The translations under genes were made by a program, and so were the position numbers. 59,857 nucleotides of DNA from Bacteroidia bacterium. Lineage in GTDB: Bacteria > Bacteroidota > Bacteroidia > Bacteroidales > Dysgonomonadaceae. This document shows, one piece after another, positions 1 through 12,594 of the stretch. Below the pieces are notes generated by a model. That model searched no databases. It was not told the origin of the DNA and saw only the letters and a list, made by a program, of their open reading frames with translations. How positions within the stretch are numbered: the stretch's first letter is position 1; each line of letters begins with the position of its first letter. The DNA is taken from contig JAUNUM010000005.1 in assembly GCA_030538215.1 (NCBI GenBank), positions 1 through 59,857 of the forward strand. Reading direction: 5' to 3'.

Positions 1-170
1 ATTCACAAAAGTATAATACCGATTTTATGGAAGAACTGCATCGGGTTATCATTCATGGAATTCTTCATTTGTGTGGGATTGACGACAAAAGTGAAATCGA
101 TTCTCAAAGAATGAGAAAAGCCGAAAACAGAGCTCTGAGACTAATCATAAAACAGATTATTCATCTATAA
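1..170 (+). CDS. ybeY: Endoribonuclease YbeY, C-terminal fragment
   Basis: The reading frame is open from the window edge (frame starting at base 3) to a TAA at 168-170 and gives about 55 residues of a C-terminus. It contains the YbeY metal-binding signature HGILHLCG followed by IDD. In most YbeY proteins the motif is H-x3-H-x5-H; here the third ligand position is Asp, as I recall for Bacteroidota homologues. YbeY is a zinc-dependent single-strand endoribonuclease used in 16S rRNA 3'-end maturation and ribosome quality control. The N-terminus lies outside the window. The family call rests on this one motif and the length that follows it. Confidence 0.85.
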   Translation, partial: SQKYNTDFMEELHRVIIHGILHLCGIDDKSEIDSQRMRKAENRALRLIIKQIIHL

Positions 171-222
171 ATCAATACGATACATATATATTCATAAATA
201 CCAACCGGATAAAATTAGTAAT

Positions 223-1173
223 ATGCCTGCCTCGTTTTCTTTCATGTTTTACAATACCGAAAATTTTTATGATACCATTGATGATCCCCATATAATGGAC
301 AGTGAATTCACTCCTGAAGGAAGGTTAAGATGGGATGAAAAAAAATTTAACGATAAAATGAATAAGTTAACATTTGTTATCAAAGACATTGTAAAACCGG
401 AAATTCCCGATATTATCGGCTTAGCCGAAATTGAAAATAAAAATGTAATGATAAATATTCTCAGCGGTTTACAGAGGAAAGGGATAAGTCATTACAGTTT
501 CATCCACTACGATAGTCCCGATGAACGCGGTTCAGATGTAGCTCTGATATACAATACACAATCTTTTATTATTCTCGAATCCACCCCAATCCTCGTCCAA
601 CTTCCCGGAATTGAAGATCGCACACGCGACATCCTTCATGTGAAAGGCAAAACTACGTTTGATGAACTATTCCATATCTTCGTTGTTCACTTTCCATCAC
701 GCCGAGAAGGCACTGATAAATCGGAACACAGACGTTATTTCGTGGCAAGCGAATTACATAATGCAGTTTATAAAGTGCTCAATGAAAAACCTGATGCAAA
801 TGTAATTATAATGGGCGACTTCAACGATACACCTGATGACAACAGCATTGACGAAGTTTTAGGAGCACAAAAATCGTTCGACAATATTGTCAATCTCAAA
901 TTGTATAACCTAACATATCTTAGGCATAAAAAAGGTATTGGCTCAACATATCACAAAGGCTGGTTATTGTTCGATCAGTTTATCGTATCCGGTAATATGC
1001 TTCTCTCCGATAAATTTGACTGCAAGCCTGAATATGCCGATGTTTTCAACCCAAAATATCTGCTGCATTTCGATAAAAAGGGTCGTGTAAACACCAACAG
1101 AACGTATAGAAATCACTACACAGGCGGATATAGTGACCACTTACCAATTTACTTAAAAGTCTATATTAAGTAA
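223..1173 (+). CDS. Endonuclease/exonuclease/phosphatase (EEP) family protein
   Basis: A 316-residue protein of the EEP (DNase I-like) fold. Visible family motifs are YNTENFYD near residue 10, the metal-binding Glu in GLAEIENK near residue 66, the GDFNDTPDD loop near residue 198 and the C-terminal SDHLP motif near residue 306. These supply the Mg2+ ligands and the catalytic His/Asp pair of phosphodiesterases in this superfamily. No signal peptide is seen, so a cytoplasmic location is likely. The substrate cannot be read from the sequence: DNA, RNA, a phospholipid or an inositol phosphate are all possible in this fold. It follows ybeY by 52 bases and precedes mnmG by 81 bases. Confidence 0.8.
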   Translation: MPASFSFMFYNTENFYDTIDDPHIMDSEFTPEGRLRWDEKKFNDKMNKLTFVIKDIVKPEIPDIIGLAEIENKNVMINILSGLQRKGISHYSFIHYDSPDERGSDVALIYNTQSFIILESTPILVQLPGIEDRTRDILHVKGKTTFDELFHIFVVHFPSRREGTDKSEHRRYFVASELHNAVYKVLNEKPDANVIIMGDFNDTPDDNSIDEVLGAQKSFDNIVNLKLYNLTYLRHKKGIGSTYHKGWLLFDQFIVSGNMLLSDKFDCKPEYADVFNPKYLLHFDKKGRVNTNRTYRNHYTGGYSDHLPIYLKVYIK

Positions 1174-1227
1174 GTTTGTTTTCACTCAATTAACATCTTA
1201 CAAGCATATTCACTTCTGCTTTTTTTG

Positions 1228-1235
1228 TATCTTTG
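1228..1235 (+). promoter_or_regulatory. Promoter -7 element upstream of mnmG
   Basis: TATCTTTG is an exact match to the Bacteroidota -7 consensus TAnnTTTG. It sits 19 bases before the mnmG start, implying a short leader. No clear -33 TTG element stands out. Confidence 0.6.
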
Positions 1236-1254
1236 CATGTTTGCAAAGTAAGAA

Positions 1255-3129
1255 ATGAATTTTAAATACGATATAATTGTAGTTGGTGCCGGTCATGCCG
1301 GCTGCGAGGCGGCCACAGCCGCAGCTAATTTGGGCTCAAAAACATTGCTTATAACAATGGATATGAACAAAATCGCCCAAATGAGTTGTAATCCTGCCGT
1401 GGGCGGCATTGCAAAAGGACAAATTGTGCGTGAGATTGATGCGCTGGGCGGACAAATGGGAATCGTAAGTGATAAAACCGCCATACAATTCCGCATGCTC
1501 AATCGCTCCAAAGGACCTGCCATGTGGAGTCCTCGTGTACAAAGCGATCGTGCAAAATTCATTGATACATGGCGCGAAATTATCGAAAACACGCCCAACT
1601 TACAGATGTGGCAAGACACTGTTACAGATCTTTTTTTTGAAAATGGCGCGGTAACAGGTGTAAAAACGCACATGGGAGTTAAGTTTTTTGCAAAATCTAT
1701 AATCCTCACCAATGGTACATTTCTCAACGGTTTAATTCATATAGGTAAAGTGCAAATTGGTGGTGGGCGAATGTCGGAGCCAGCTTCTTTTGGAATGACG
1801 GAACAGCTACAAGAAATCGGTTTCAAAACCGATAGAATGAAAACCGGAACTCCCGTGCGTATAGACGGCAGAAGTGTTGATTTTTCACTGATGGAAGAGC
1901 AGCCGGGAGATATAGACTTTCACAAATTCTCCTATCTGGATAACGTTCAGCGTGAACTTAACCAACGTAGTTGTTGGATAACTTACACATCGAATGAAGT
2001 GCACGATTTGCTTCGCAAAGGATTGCACGACTCACCATTGTATAACGGACAAATTCGAAGCATTGGACCACGTTATTGTCCGAGTATCGAAACAAAAATT
2101 GTTACGTTTTCCGATAAAACGAGCCATCAACTTTTTCTCGAACCCGAAGGTGAAACCACACACGAATACTACCTCAACGGTTTTTCGTCCTCCCTACCCT
2201 TGCAAACACAGTTGGAAGCGCTGCAAGCTGTTCCGGCTTTTAGGAATGTACATATTTTTCGTCCGGGATATGCTATTGAATACGACTTTTTTGATCCTCG
2301 CCAGCTGAATCCGACACTCGAAACAAAACTGGTGAAAAATCTATTTTTTGCCGGACAAATAAATGGAACCACGGGATACGAAGAGGCCGGTGGACAAGGA
2401 ATCATTGCCGGAATTAATGCTCACATAAACTGCCACGGTGGAACAGAGTTTACACTTCGAAGAGACGAAGCATATATCGGCGTATTAATCGATGATCTTA
2501 TCACAAAAGGCGTAGATGAACCGTATAGAATGTTTACATCGAGAGCCGAATATCGCATTCTGCTACGCCAAGACAACGCCGACGAAAGACTTACACAGCG
2601 GGCGCACGAACTTGGATTGGCAACATCAGAAAGGATGCTTCTGTTAGAGAAAAAACAACAAGAGGTTCAAAAAATCATCGATTTCGCGAGCAACTTTTCC
2701 ATCAAAGCCGACAGGATAAATCCATTTTTAGAAACTCTAAACACCGCTCCGCTTAAACACGGTGTAAAACTTATCGATCTTCTCACCCGTCCACATATCG
2801 ATTTAGAAGTAATGTCAAGAGAAGTGGCACCGTTAAAAGAGCTGCTCTCGAACATCAAAGACAGAAGAGAAGAAATCATCGAATCGGCAGATATTAAGAT
2901 AAAATACGAGGGCTATATCAGGCGAGAAAAGCTGATGGCCGACAAAATAAATCGATTGGAAAATATTCGAATTAAAGATAAATTCAACTATAATGGGATT
3001 CAATCGCTATCCACCGAAGCACGTGAAAAATTAACGAGCATCAATCCCGAAACTATTGCTCAAGCAAGTCGAATACCGGGAGTTTCACCAAACGACATTT
3101 CGGTGCTGCTTGTTCTTTTAGGCAGATAA
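1255..3129 (+). CDS. mnmG: tRNA uridine-5-carboxymethylaminomethyl modification enzyme MnmG
   Basis: A full-length (624 aa) MnmG/GidA. With MnmE it installs the cmnm5 group on the wobble uridine (U34) of certain tRNAs, using FAD, NADH and methylene-tetrahydrofolate. The N-terminus carries the dinucleotide-binding motif GAGHAG at residues 11-16 inside VVGAGHAGCEAA. The SCNPAVGGIAKG segment near residue 45 and the GTPVRIDGRS segment near residue 197 are typical of the family, and the C-terminal third holds the helical tRNA/MnmE-binding domain with YEGYIRRE. A promoter element lies just upstream and a parS-like palindrome follows the stop by 9 bases. Length and motifs leave little doubt. Confidence 0.97.
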   Translation: MNFKYDIIVVGAGHAGCEAATAAANLGSKTLLITMDMNKIAQMSCNPAVGGIAKGQIVREIDALGGQMGIVSDKTAIQFRMLNRSKGPAMWSPRVQSDRAKFIDTWREIIENTPNLQMWQDTVTDLFFENGAVTGVKTHMGVKFFAKSIILTNGTFLNGLIHIGKVQIGGGRMSEPASFGMTEQLQEIGFKTDRMKTGTPVRIDGRSVDFSLMEEQPGDIDFHKFSYLDNVQRELNQRSCWITYTSNEVHDLLRKGLHDSPLYNGQIRSIGPRYCPSIETKIVTFSDKTSHQLFLEPEGETTHEYYLNGFSSSLPLQTQLEALQAVPAFRNVHIFRPGYAIEYDFFDPRQLNPTLETKLVKNLFFAGQINGTTGYEEAGGQGIIAGINAHINCHGGTEFTLRRDEAYIGVLIDDLITKGVDEPYRMFTSRAEYRILLRQDNADERLTQRAHELGLATSERMLLLEKKQQEVQKIIDFASNFSIKADRINPFLETLNTAPLKHGVKLIDLLTRPHIDLEVMSREVAPLKELLSNIKDRREEIIESADIKIKYEGYIRREKLMADKINRLENIRIKDKFNYNGIQSLSTEAREKLTSINPETIAQASRIPGVSPNDISVLLVLLGR

Positions 3130-3138
3130 AACAATAAA

Positions 3139-3154
3139 TGTTCCACGTGGAACA
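3139..3154. promoter_or_regulatory. parS-like palindrome (putative ParB-binding site)
   Basis: TGTTCCACGTGGAACA is a perfect 16-bp palindrome located between mnmG and apt. It matches the parS family bound by ParB/Spo0J (core TGTTnCACGTGnAACA); the CC/GG variant is known from Pseudomonas-type parS. parS sites usually lie near the replication origin. The parA/parB genes are not in this window. Confidence 0.65.
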
Positions 3155-3187
3155 CTCCAAAAGCAAGTCATTTTAACAATTATATCA

Positions 3188-3718
3188 ATGAGTATTGAGA
3201 CATTAACCGCTGCAGTCAGAAACATTCCTGACTTCCCCATTAAAGGTATTCAATTTAAAGACATTACCACTTTATTTCAATCGCCGATGCATCTGAAAGA
3301 GTTGTCGGACATTCTTTACGAACGGTACAAAAATAAAGGCATTACAAAAGTAGTTGGCATCGAATCGCGAGGATTTTTCATGGGACCAGAACTCGCAATT
3401 AGATTAAACGCAGGATTTGTACCCATCCGCAAACCGGGAAAGCTCCCCTACAAAGTTATTGAAGAAAAATACACGAAAGAGTATGGCGAAGACACCATTC
3501 AGATTCATGAAGATGCTATATCGGGAAATGATATTGTTTTAATTCACGATGATCTATTGGCTACCGGAGGCACCATGGCTGCAGCCTACAAACTGGTAAA
3601 AAAAATGCAAGCAAAGAAAATATATATCAATTTTTTAATAGAGCTGGAAGCTCTTAATGGCCGCACTTTATTTCCCGAAGATGTGGAAGTAAGCACTATA
3701 CTTAAATACGAAATATGA
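3188..3718 (+). CDS. apt: Adenine phosphoribosyltransferase
   Basis: A 176-residue type I phosphoribosyltransferase. The PRPP-binding loop is VLIHDDLLATGGTM around residues 117-130, and the N-terminal FPIKGIQFKDITTL segment is diagnostic of Apt rather than Hpt or Xpt. It salvages adenine to AMP with PRPP in the cytoplasm. Length is standard. The last bases overlap the start of uvrC by 4 nt (ATGA), so the two genes are probably translationally coupled, although their functions are unrelated. Confidence 0.95.
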   Translation: MSIETLTAAVRNIPDFPIKGIQFKDITTLFQSPMHLKELSDILYERYKNKGITKVVGIESRGFFMGPELAIRLNAGFVPIRKPGKLPYKVIEEKYTKEYGEDTIQIHEDAISGNDIVLIHDDLLATGGTMAAAYKLVKKMQAKKIYINFLIELEALNGRTLFPEDVEVSTILKYEI

Positions 3719-5514
3719 GGCAGGAGATACGCGATACGCTAAAAATAATTCCTCAAGGACCAGGCTGCTATCAATTTTTGGATGAAAAGGGCAAAATTAT
3801 CTATGTTGGTAAAGCCAAGAACTTGAAGAAAAGAGTATCGTCGTATTTCAATAAATACCAAGAAAATCCAAAAACACGGATACTCGTACGAAATATTCGC
3901 CAGATAAAATATATCGTGGTAAATACGGAAGAAGATACATTTCTTCTCGAAAACAACCTCATAAAAGAGCTTAAACCACGATATAATGTGATGCTGAAGG
4001 ATGATAAATCCTATCCATCTATTGTTATAAAAAATGAACCTTTTCCACGAGTTTTCAAAACAAGAAACATAGTAAAAGACGGTTCAAAATACTTTGGCCC
4101 TTATACATCAGTCGCTGCAGTAGATGCACTTATTGAAGTTTTCCGAAAAATTTATAAAATTAGGACATGCACGCTTAGCTTGACACCCGAAAACACTGCA
4201 GCCGGAAAGTTCAAAGTATGTCTCGAGTATCATATAAAACGATGCGATGCTCCCTGCGTAGGCTTACAATCCTCAGAAAATTATAACAAGAATATCGCTG
4301 AAATTACCGAAATTCTAAAAGGAAATATTTCCCTTATCGAAAAACAAATTACCGATGAAATGCAGCATTGTGCCGACAGTCTTCGTTTTGAGGAAGCACA
4401 ACGATTAAAGGAAAAGCTATTCTTAATTCGAAGTTTTAGGGAAAAATCGCAAGTAGTAAGCAATATCCATTACAATTTAGATGTTTTTGGCTTCACACAA
4501 GCCGAAAACTCCGCCTATATAAACTATCTCCATGTAGTAAATAGCGCTGTTATTCAAGCCTATACCTTCGAGTATAGAAAAAAACTGGACGAAACACCCG
4601 AAGAACTTCTGGGACTAGGCATTGTGGAAATGCGTCAACGTTTTGGCAGTGAATCAAAGGAAATTATCGTTCCGTTTATTCCTGACTTAAAACTAACAGG
4701 TGTAACTTTTTCTGTTCCTCAACGTGGTGATAAACGCAAACTTTTGGAGCTTTCCGAAAAAAATGTAAAGCAGTTTAAAGTGGATAAATTGAAAAAATCG
4801 GAAATGTTAAATCCTGAACAACGAGTTATCCGAATTTTAACAACTGTACAAAAAGATCTCCACTTGAAAGAAATTCCATGGCACATCGAATGTTTCGACA
4901 ATTCCAATATTCAAGGAACAAATCCCGTGGCGGCATGTGTAGTTTTTAAAAAAGCCAGACCATCAAAAAAAGATTATAGAAATTTTAACATTAAGACCGT
5001 CGTAGGAGCCGATGATTTCGCATCAATGGCCGAGATTATTCACAGACGCTACTCTCGCGCGCTTAACGAAGGCGCTTCCCTACCCCAACTTATTGTAATT
5101 GACGGTGGTAAAGGACAACTTCATGCTGCTGTAAATTCGCTTCAGAAAATCGGTCTTTACGGAAAAATTGCCATTATCGGTATCGCCAAACGATTGGAAG
5201 AAATTTATTTCCCTGAAGACTCCGTTCCGCTCTATATCGACAAAAATTCCGAAACGTTAAAACTCATTCAGCAACTTCGCGACGAAGCGCATCGTTTCGG
5301 AATCACGCATCATCGAAATAAAAGAAGCAAATCGCAAGTCGTCTCAGAACTCGACCAAATTAAAGGAATCGGAAAAGAAACCAAAAAGAAACTTCTCTCC
5401 CACTTCAAAAGCATCAAGCGACTCAAAGAAGCCAGCGAAGAAAACATAAAAGAAGTAATCGGTAAAAGCAAAGGCGAAATTATTTGGAAGTGGATAAACG
5501 GAAAGGATAATTAG
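3715..5514 (+). CDS. uvrC: UvrABC system protein C
   Basis: The nuclease subunit of nucleotide excision repair (599 aa). It makes the 3' and 5' incisions around lesions located by UvrA-UvrB. Domains in order: N-terminal GIY-YIG nuclease (about 10-90, with GPGCYQFLD and IIYVGKAKNLKKR), UVR motif that contacts UvrB (about 200-235, RFEEAQRLKEKL), the RNase H-like UvrC nuclease domain (about 370-540, with ECFDNSNIQGT and IVIDGGKGQL), and C-terminal helix-hairpin-helix repeats (550-599). It starts by a 4-nt overlap with apt and ends at a perfect 13-bp inverted repeat. Confidence 0.97.
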   Translation: MRQEIRDTLKIIPQGPGCYQFLDEKGKIIYVGKAKNLKKRVSSYFNKYQENPKTRILVRNIRQIKYIVVNTEEDTFLLENNLIKELKPRYNVMLKDDKSYPSIVIKNEPFPRVFKTRNIVKDGSKYFGPYTSVAAVDALIEVFRKIYKIRTCTLSLTPENTAAGKFKVCLEYHIKRCDAPCVGLQSSENYNKNIAEITEILKGNISLIEKQITDEMQHCADSLRFEEAQRLKEKLFLIRSFREKSQVVSNIHYNLDVFGFTQAENSAYINYLHVVNSAVIQAYTFEYRKKLDETPEELLGLGIVEMRQRFGSESKEIIVPFIPDLKLTGVTFSVPQRGDKRKLLELSEKNVKQFKVDKLKKSEMLNPEQRVIRILTTVQKDLHLKEIPWHIECFDNSNIQGTNPVAACVVFKKARPSKKDYRNFNIKTVVGADDFASMAEIIHRRYSRALNEGASLPQLIVIDGGKGQLHAAVNSLQKIGLYGKIAIIGIAKRLEEIYFPEDSVPLYIDKNSETLKLIQQLRDEAHRFGITHHRNKRSKSQVVSELDQIKGIGKETKKKLLSHFKSIKRLKEASEENIKEVIGKSKGEIIWKWINGKDN

Positions 5515-5543
5515 TGATAATCTTCGATAAATTATCACTAATT
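5509..5543. repeat. Perfect 13-bp inverted repeat at the uvrC stop
   Basis: AATTAGTGATAAT at 5509-5521 is exactly complementary to ATTATCACTAATT at 5531-5543, with a 9-base loop. The uvrC TAA stop lies inside the left arm. There is no U-run after it, so it is either a transcript-end stabiliser or a dispersed palindrome rather than a classical terminator. Confidence 0.6.
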
Positions 5544-5594
5544 ACAAAAACAAAGAGTTCAAATTTCTAAAACAGGCAATTAAAACATTTATTT

Positions 5595-6047
5595 ATGCGA
5601 CTTCTCATCCAGCGTGTTTCAAAAGCGGCAGTTCATATTCACGGAAACTGCAAAAGCAGTATCAAGCAGGGTTTGCTGCTGCTGGTCGGCATAGAAAATT
5701 CGGACAACGAAGAAGATATCGATTTTTTGTGTAAAAAGACCATTAATTTGCGTATATTTGACGATGAAAATGGCGTAATGAATAAATCTGTATTGGAAAT
5801 TGGAGGCGAAATTCTGGTGGTTTCGCAGTTTACGCTGCATGCCAGCACCAAAAAAGGAAACCGTCCGTCGTACATCCGCGCCGCTAAACCCGATATTTCC
5901 GTTCCGTTATACGAACGATTTTGTGAAACCCTATCGGAAATACTCCAAAAACCCGTGCAAACAGGCGAATTTGGCGCGGATATGCAGGTAGAATTAATAA
6001 ATGACGGCCCCGTTACCATTTGGATAGATTCTAAAAATAAAGAATAA
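5595..6047 (+). CDS. dtd: D-aminoacyl-tRNA deacylase
   Basis: A 150-residue DTD. It hydrolyses D-amino acids (and mischarged glycine) from tRNA and so protects translation from stereochemical error. The two active-site signatures are present: SQFTLHA near residue 78 and the cross-subunit Gly-Pro motif in NDGPVTIWID near residue 137. Length is standard for the homodimeric enzyme. It follows uvrC by 80 bases and is followed immediately by a second parS-like site. Confidence 0.95.
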   Translation: MRLLIQRVSKAAVHIHGNCKSSIKQGLLLLVGIENSDNEEDIDFLCKKTINLRIFDDENGVMNKSVLEIGGEILVVSQFTLHASTKKGNRPSYIRAAKPDISVPLYERFCETLSEILQKPVQTGEFGADMQVELINDGPVTIWIDSKNKE

Positions 6048-6063
6048 TGTTCCACGTGGCACA
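6048..6063. promoter_or_regulatory. Second, imperfect parS-like site
   Basis: TGTTCCACGTGGCACA matches the perfect site at 3139 in 15 of 16 positions and retains the CACGTG core. It begins at the base after the dtd stop codon. Two such sites 2.9 kb apart strengthen the case for a ParB-binding region. Confidence 0.5.
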
Positions 6064-6078
6064 AAAATGAATTCTCAA

Positions 6079-6107
6079 CTTTATCAAAGTTCAAAACTTT
6101 GACAAAG
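6079..6107. repeat. 29-nt dispersed palindrome, copy 1
   Basis: Arms CTTTATCAAAGTT and AACTTTGACAAAG form a near-perfect hairpin. The same element, differing at a few positions, recurs at 18380-18408. It lies in the gap between dtd and the MazG-like gene. Confidence 0.75.
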
Positions 6108-6127
6108 ATAGGTAAAGAAGAAATATT

Positions 6128-6451
6128 ATGACCCTACAAGAAGCTCAACAACAAGTAGATAATTGGATTAAAACCTACGGCGTTCGCTATTTTAGCGAAC
6201 TAACCAATATGGCAATTCTCACGGAAGAAGTGGGCGAATTAGCGCGCATCATGGCGCGAACATACGGCGACCAATCGTTTAAACAATCCGATTTGGAGAA
6301 AAACCTTCCTGATGAAATGGCGGATGTCCTTTGGGTATTGCTTTGTCTGGCCAATCAAACCGGAGTGGATCTAACGGATGCTTTGCAGAAAAATATCGAG
6401 AAAAAAACACAAAGAGATGGGAAAAGACATAAAGAGAATTCAAAATTATAA
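6128..6451 (+). CDS. MazG-like nucleotide pyrophosphohydrolase
   Basis: A 107-residue all-alpha NTP pyrophosphohydrolase of the single-domain MazG type. The metal-binding pattern is visible as EEVGELARIM (residues about 37-46) followed by DEMADVLW (about 60-67), matching ExxE...ExxD. Such proteins hydrolyse (d)NTPs to monophosphates, probably as housecleaning of modified nucleotides. It is shorter than two-domain MazG (about 260 aa). The C-terminal tail is Lys/Arg-rich. It stands alone between dtd and deoC. Confidence 0.85.
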   Translation: MTLQEAQQQVDNWIKTYGVRYFSELTNMAILTEEVGELARIMARTYGDQSFKQSDLEKNLPDEMADVLWVLLCLANQTGVDLTDALQKNIEKKTQRDGKRHKENSKL

Positions 6452-6537
6452 TAAAACAACTATTAATATAATTAGTTAAACTATTAATGTATTTAATTTA
6501 AATCTACAAAAGAATAAATATTTATTTAATTGATAAT

Positions 6538-10838
<4,301 letters not shown>

Positions 10839-10860
10839 CACAAAAAATATTTATTCACGA

Positions 10861-10896
10861 ACGGGAACTTTGGAAGCAATAGTTCCTGTTTTTTTG
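10861..10896 (+). terminator. Rho-independent terminator of the beta-galactosidase gene
   Basis: Arms ACGGGAACT and AGTTCCTGT (one G-U pair) with an 11-base loop are followed by a run of seven T. It starts 22 bases after the stop codon. Confidence 0.8.
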
Positions 10897-10909
10897 TGAA
10901 AACTTATAA

Positions 10910-10940
10910 GAAACTATTTTGAATCCGTCAAAACAGTTTC
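10910..10940. repeat. GAATCCGTC palindrome, copy 1
   Basis: Arms GAAACTATTTTG and CAAAACAGTTTC surround the centre AATCCGT. Near-identical copies occur at 20945-20974 and 43847-43884. Confidence 0.75.
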
Positions 10941-11107
10941 TAAAAATAGTAGCGTAGTAAATAGGAAAAAACACTTATCCTCAACTGCCATTTTGACACG
11001 TAATTGTTTGTTTTTTAACCTAAACCTAAATTTTTCAAGACATATTGTCGCATTTTATTCTGAAAAAGCCAAAAAAATACATCGGCACATAATTTGGAGT
11101 TTTTATG

Positions 11108-11127
11108 ATGTATCACAAAAGATACAT
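11108..11127. promoter_or_regulatory. Inverted repeat upstream of hsp20, possible operator
   Basis: ATGTATC and GATACAT form a perfect 7-bp inverted repeat around ACAAAA, 40 bases before the start codon. It does not match the CIRCE element. Position suggests a regulator site or leader hairpin; the regulator is unknown. Confidence 0.35.
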
Positions 11128-11166
11128 TATAAAACCGAATTATTAACAAAAAAGAAAGGATAAATT

Positions 11167-11589
11167 ATGACAATTATTAGAAGAACCAACACTTGGCTGC
11201 CTAGTGTTTTCAACGATTTTTTTGGTAACGAATGGGTTACAAACAACAACAAATCGGTACCGGCAATCAATATTCAGCAAAACGAAGGCGGTTTTTTGGT
11301 TGAAGTGGCCGCACCCGGAATGACCAAAGAAGATTGTAACGTAAGCGTAGATGAAGATAATAATCTGGTTATCTGCTTTGAAAAGAAAAACGAATTGGAG
11401 GATAAAAAAGGAACGTACTTAAGACGCGAATTTTCTTACACGCAGTTCACACGCAGAATGATTTTACCCGATAACATCGAAAACGAAAAAATATCGGCTA
11501 AAGTAGAAAACGGTGTACTAACGGTTGAAATACCGACAATAAAAGAAGAAGAAAAAGCATCCAAAGCAAAACAAATTGACATTCAATAA
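11167..11589 (+). CDS. Hsp20/alpha-crystallin family small heat-shock protein
   Basis: A 140-residue small heat-shock protein, an ATP-independent holdase that binds unfolding proteins in the cytoplasm as large oligomers. The alpha-crystallin domain runs from about residue 35 to 125 (VEVAAPGMTKED, FSYTQFTRRM) with the GVLTVEIP segment near residue 117 and a short C-terminal tail. A good ribosome-binding site (AGAAAGGA) precedes the ATG. The gene is monocistronic: it has its own upstream inverted repeat and a terminator right after it. Confidence 0.95.
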   Translation: MTIIRRTNTWLPSVFNDFFGNEWVTNNNKSVPAINIQQNEGGFLVEVAAPGMTKEDCNVSVDEDNNLVICFEKKNELEDKKGTYLRREFSYTQFTRRMILPDNIENEKISAKVENGVLTVEIPTIKEEEKASKAKQIDIQ

Positions 11590-11610
11590 AATAACAGATT
11601 AATGGATTTA

Positions 11611-11645
11611 AAATATCACCTCAAATTGGGGTGATATTTTTTTTA
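11611..11645 (+). terminator. Terminator of hsp20
   Basis: AAATATCACC pairs perfectly with GGTGATATTT, followed by a T-rich tail. It lies 21 bases after the hsp20 stop. Confidence 0.85.
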
Positions 11646-11762
11646 TTATTCAAGTTAAATGTTAAAAACGAGAAAAATTCACATTTTGGTGCAACGTTTT
11701 TTCAATTTATCCATCTATATATTACAGGCAACCCAATTATCTGAAATTTATAAATTAATATT

Positions 11763-12584
11763 ATGATTAAACGTATTGCATTGCTTAGCTTGCTTATATG
11801 CTTGCTGCACGGTGTTAGAGCACAATCGGGCAATGAGGTTTTTAGTCCGAAAGTTGAAAAAGGTTACATCGAATTAAAAGATGGACGTATTATCAGAGGA
11901 GAATACATCTATTCCTCTGAGTTAAACAAAATTAGAATTATAACCGATAACGAATCTTTTGTTATGGATGCATCGGAAGTGGTAAAAATTACCAAGAAAA
12001 AAACCGTAGCAAACAAAACAGAGGAGGAAAGCAACCTCGAGGAAAATATTTCCAAAACTAAGAAATATTTTATCTTTAGCGAATTGGGAATTTTACCCGG
12101 AAATCCCGACAATACCAACAAAATGCCGCTTATTTTTCACACATCGGTAAATTACAAATTTTTCGAAAAACTATCTGCCGGAGCCGGAGTAGGAGTAGAG
12201 TTCTACAAAGAAACATATCTTCCGGTAACCTTAAACGGAGTTTACAAACTCAACAATAATCGGGTTTCTCCGTTTGCGATGCTCCAAGTTGGATATCAAA
12301 TTCCCATTGAAGGATCGCGCACAAAAGTGCGGCATATAATGCCAAACAACTCGGGACAGTTTTGGCCAGGTCCAACAATTCCGCACGATACCGAACTGGA
12401 GGCAAAAGGCGGAATTTTGCTCAATCCCTCACTTGGAGTTATGTGGCAAACCCAATCGAATATAAGTTTTACTTTTTCGGCTGGATATAGGTTTCATCGA
12501 CTTCGATATAATAACAAAGAAAAAGATTATAACCTAAATGTCGATTATAACCGACTCTCTTTAAAACTTGGTCTAATTTTTTAA
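11763..12584 (+). CDS. Hypothetical secreted outer-membrane beta-barrel-like protein
   Basis: A 273-residue protein with a signal peptide (residues 1-20, ending VRAQ). Residues about 30-80 form a small beta-rich domain with the phrase IELKDGRIIRGEYIY. A Lys/Glu-rich linker follows, then residues about 100-273 show alternating hydrophobic strands with aromatic ends and a final residue Phe, as in outer-membrane porin-like barrels. I do not recognise a named family. It is 10 bases upstream of the LVIVD lipoprotein gene, so the two are probably co-transcribed and both act at the cell envelope. Confidence 0.75.
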   Translation: MIKRIALLSLLICLLHGVRAQSGNEVFSPKVEKGYIELKDGRIIRGEYIYSSELNKIRIITDNESFVMDASEVVKITKKKTVANKTEEESNLEENISKTKKYFIFSELGILPGNPDNTNKMPLIFHTSVNYKFFEKLSAGAGVGVEFYKETYLPVTLNGVYKLNNNRVSPFAMLQVGYQIPIEGSRTKVRHIMPNNSGQFWPGPTIPHDTELEAKGGILLNPSLGVMWQTQSNISFTFSAGYRFHRLRYNNKEKDYNLNVDYNRLSLKLGLIF

Positions 12585-12594
12585 CTATCTCATT

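Larger units (their letters stand above)
10839..11166. other. Intergenic gap between lacZ and hsp20 (328 bp)
   Basis: No convincing gene. The gap holds the lacZ terminator (10861-10896), a copy of a dispersed palindrome (10910-10940), an AT-rich stretch, and a 7-bp inverted repeat upstream of the heat-shock gene (11108-11127). Confidence 0.7.
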
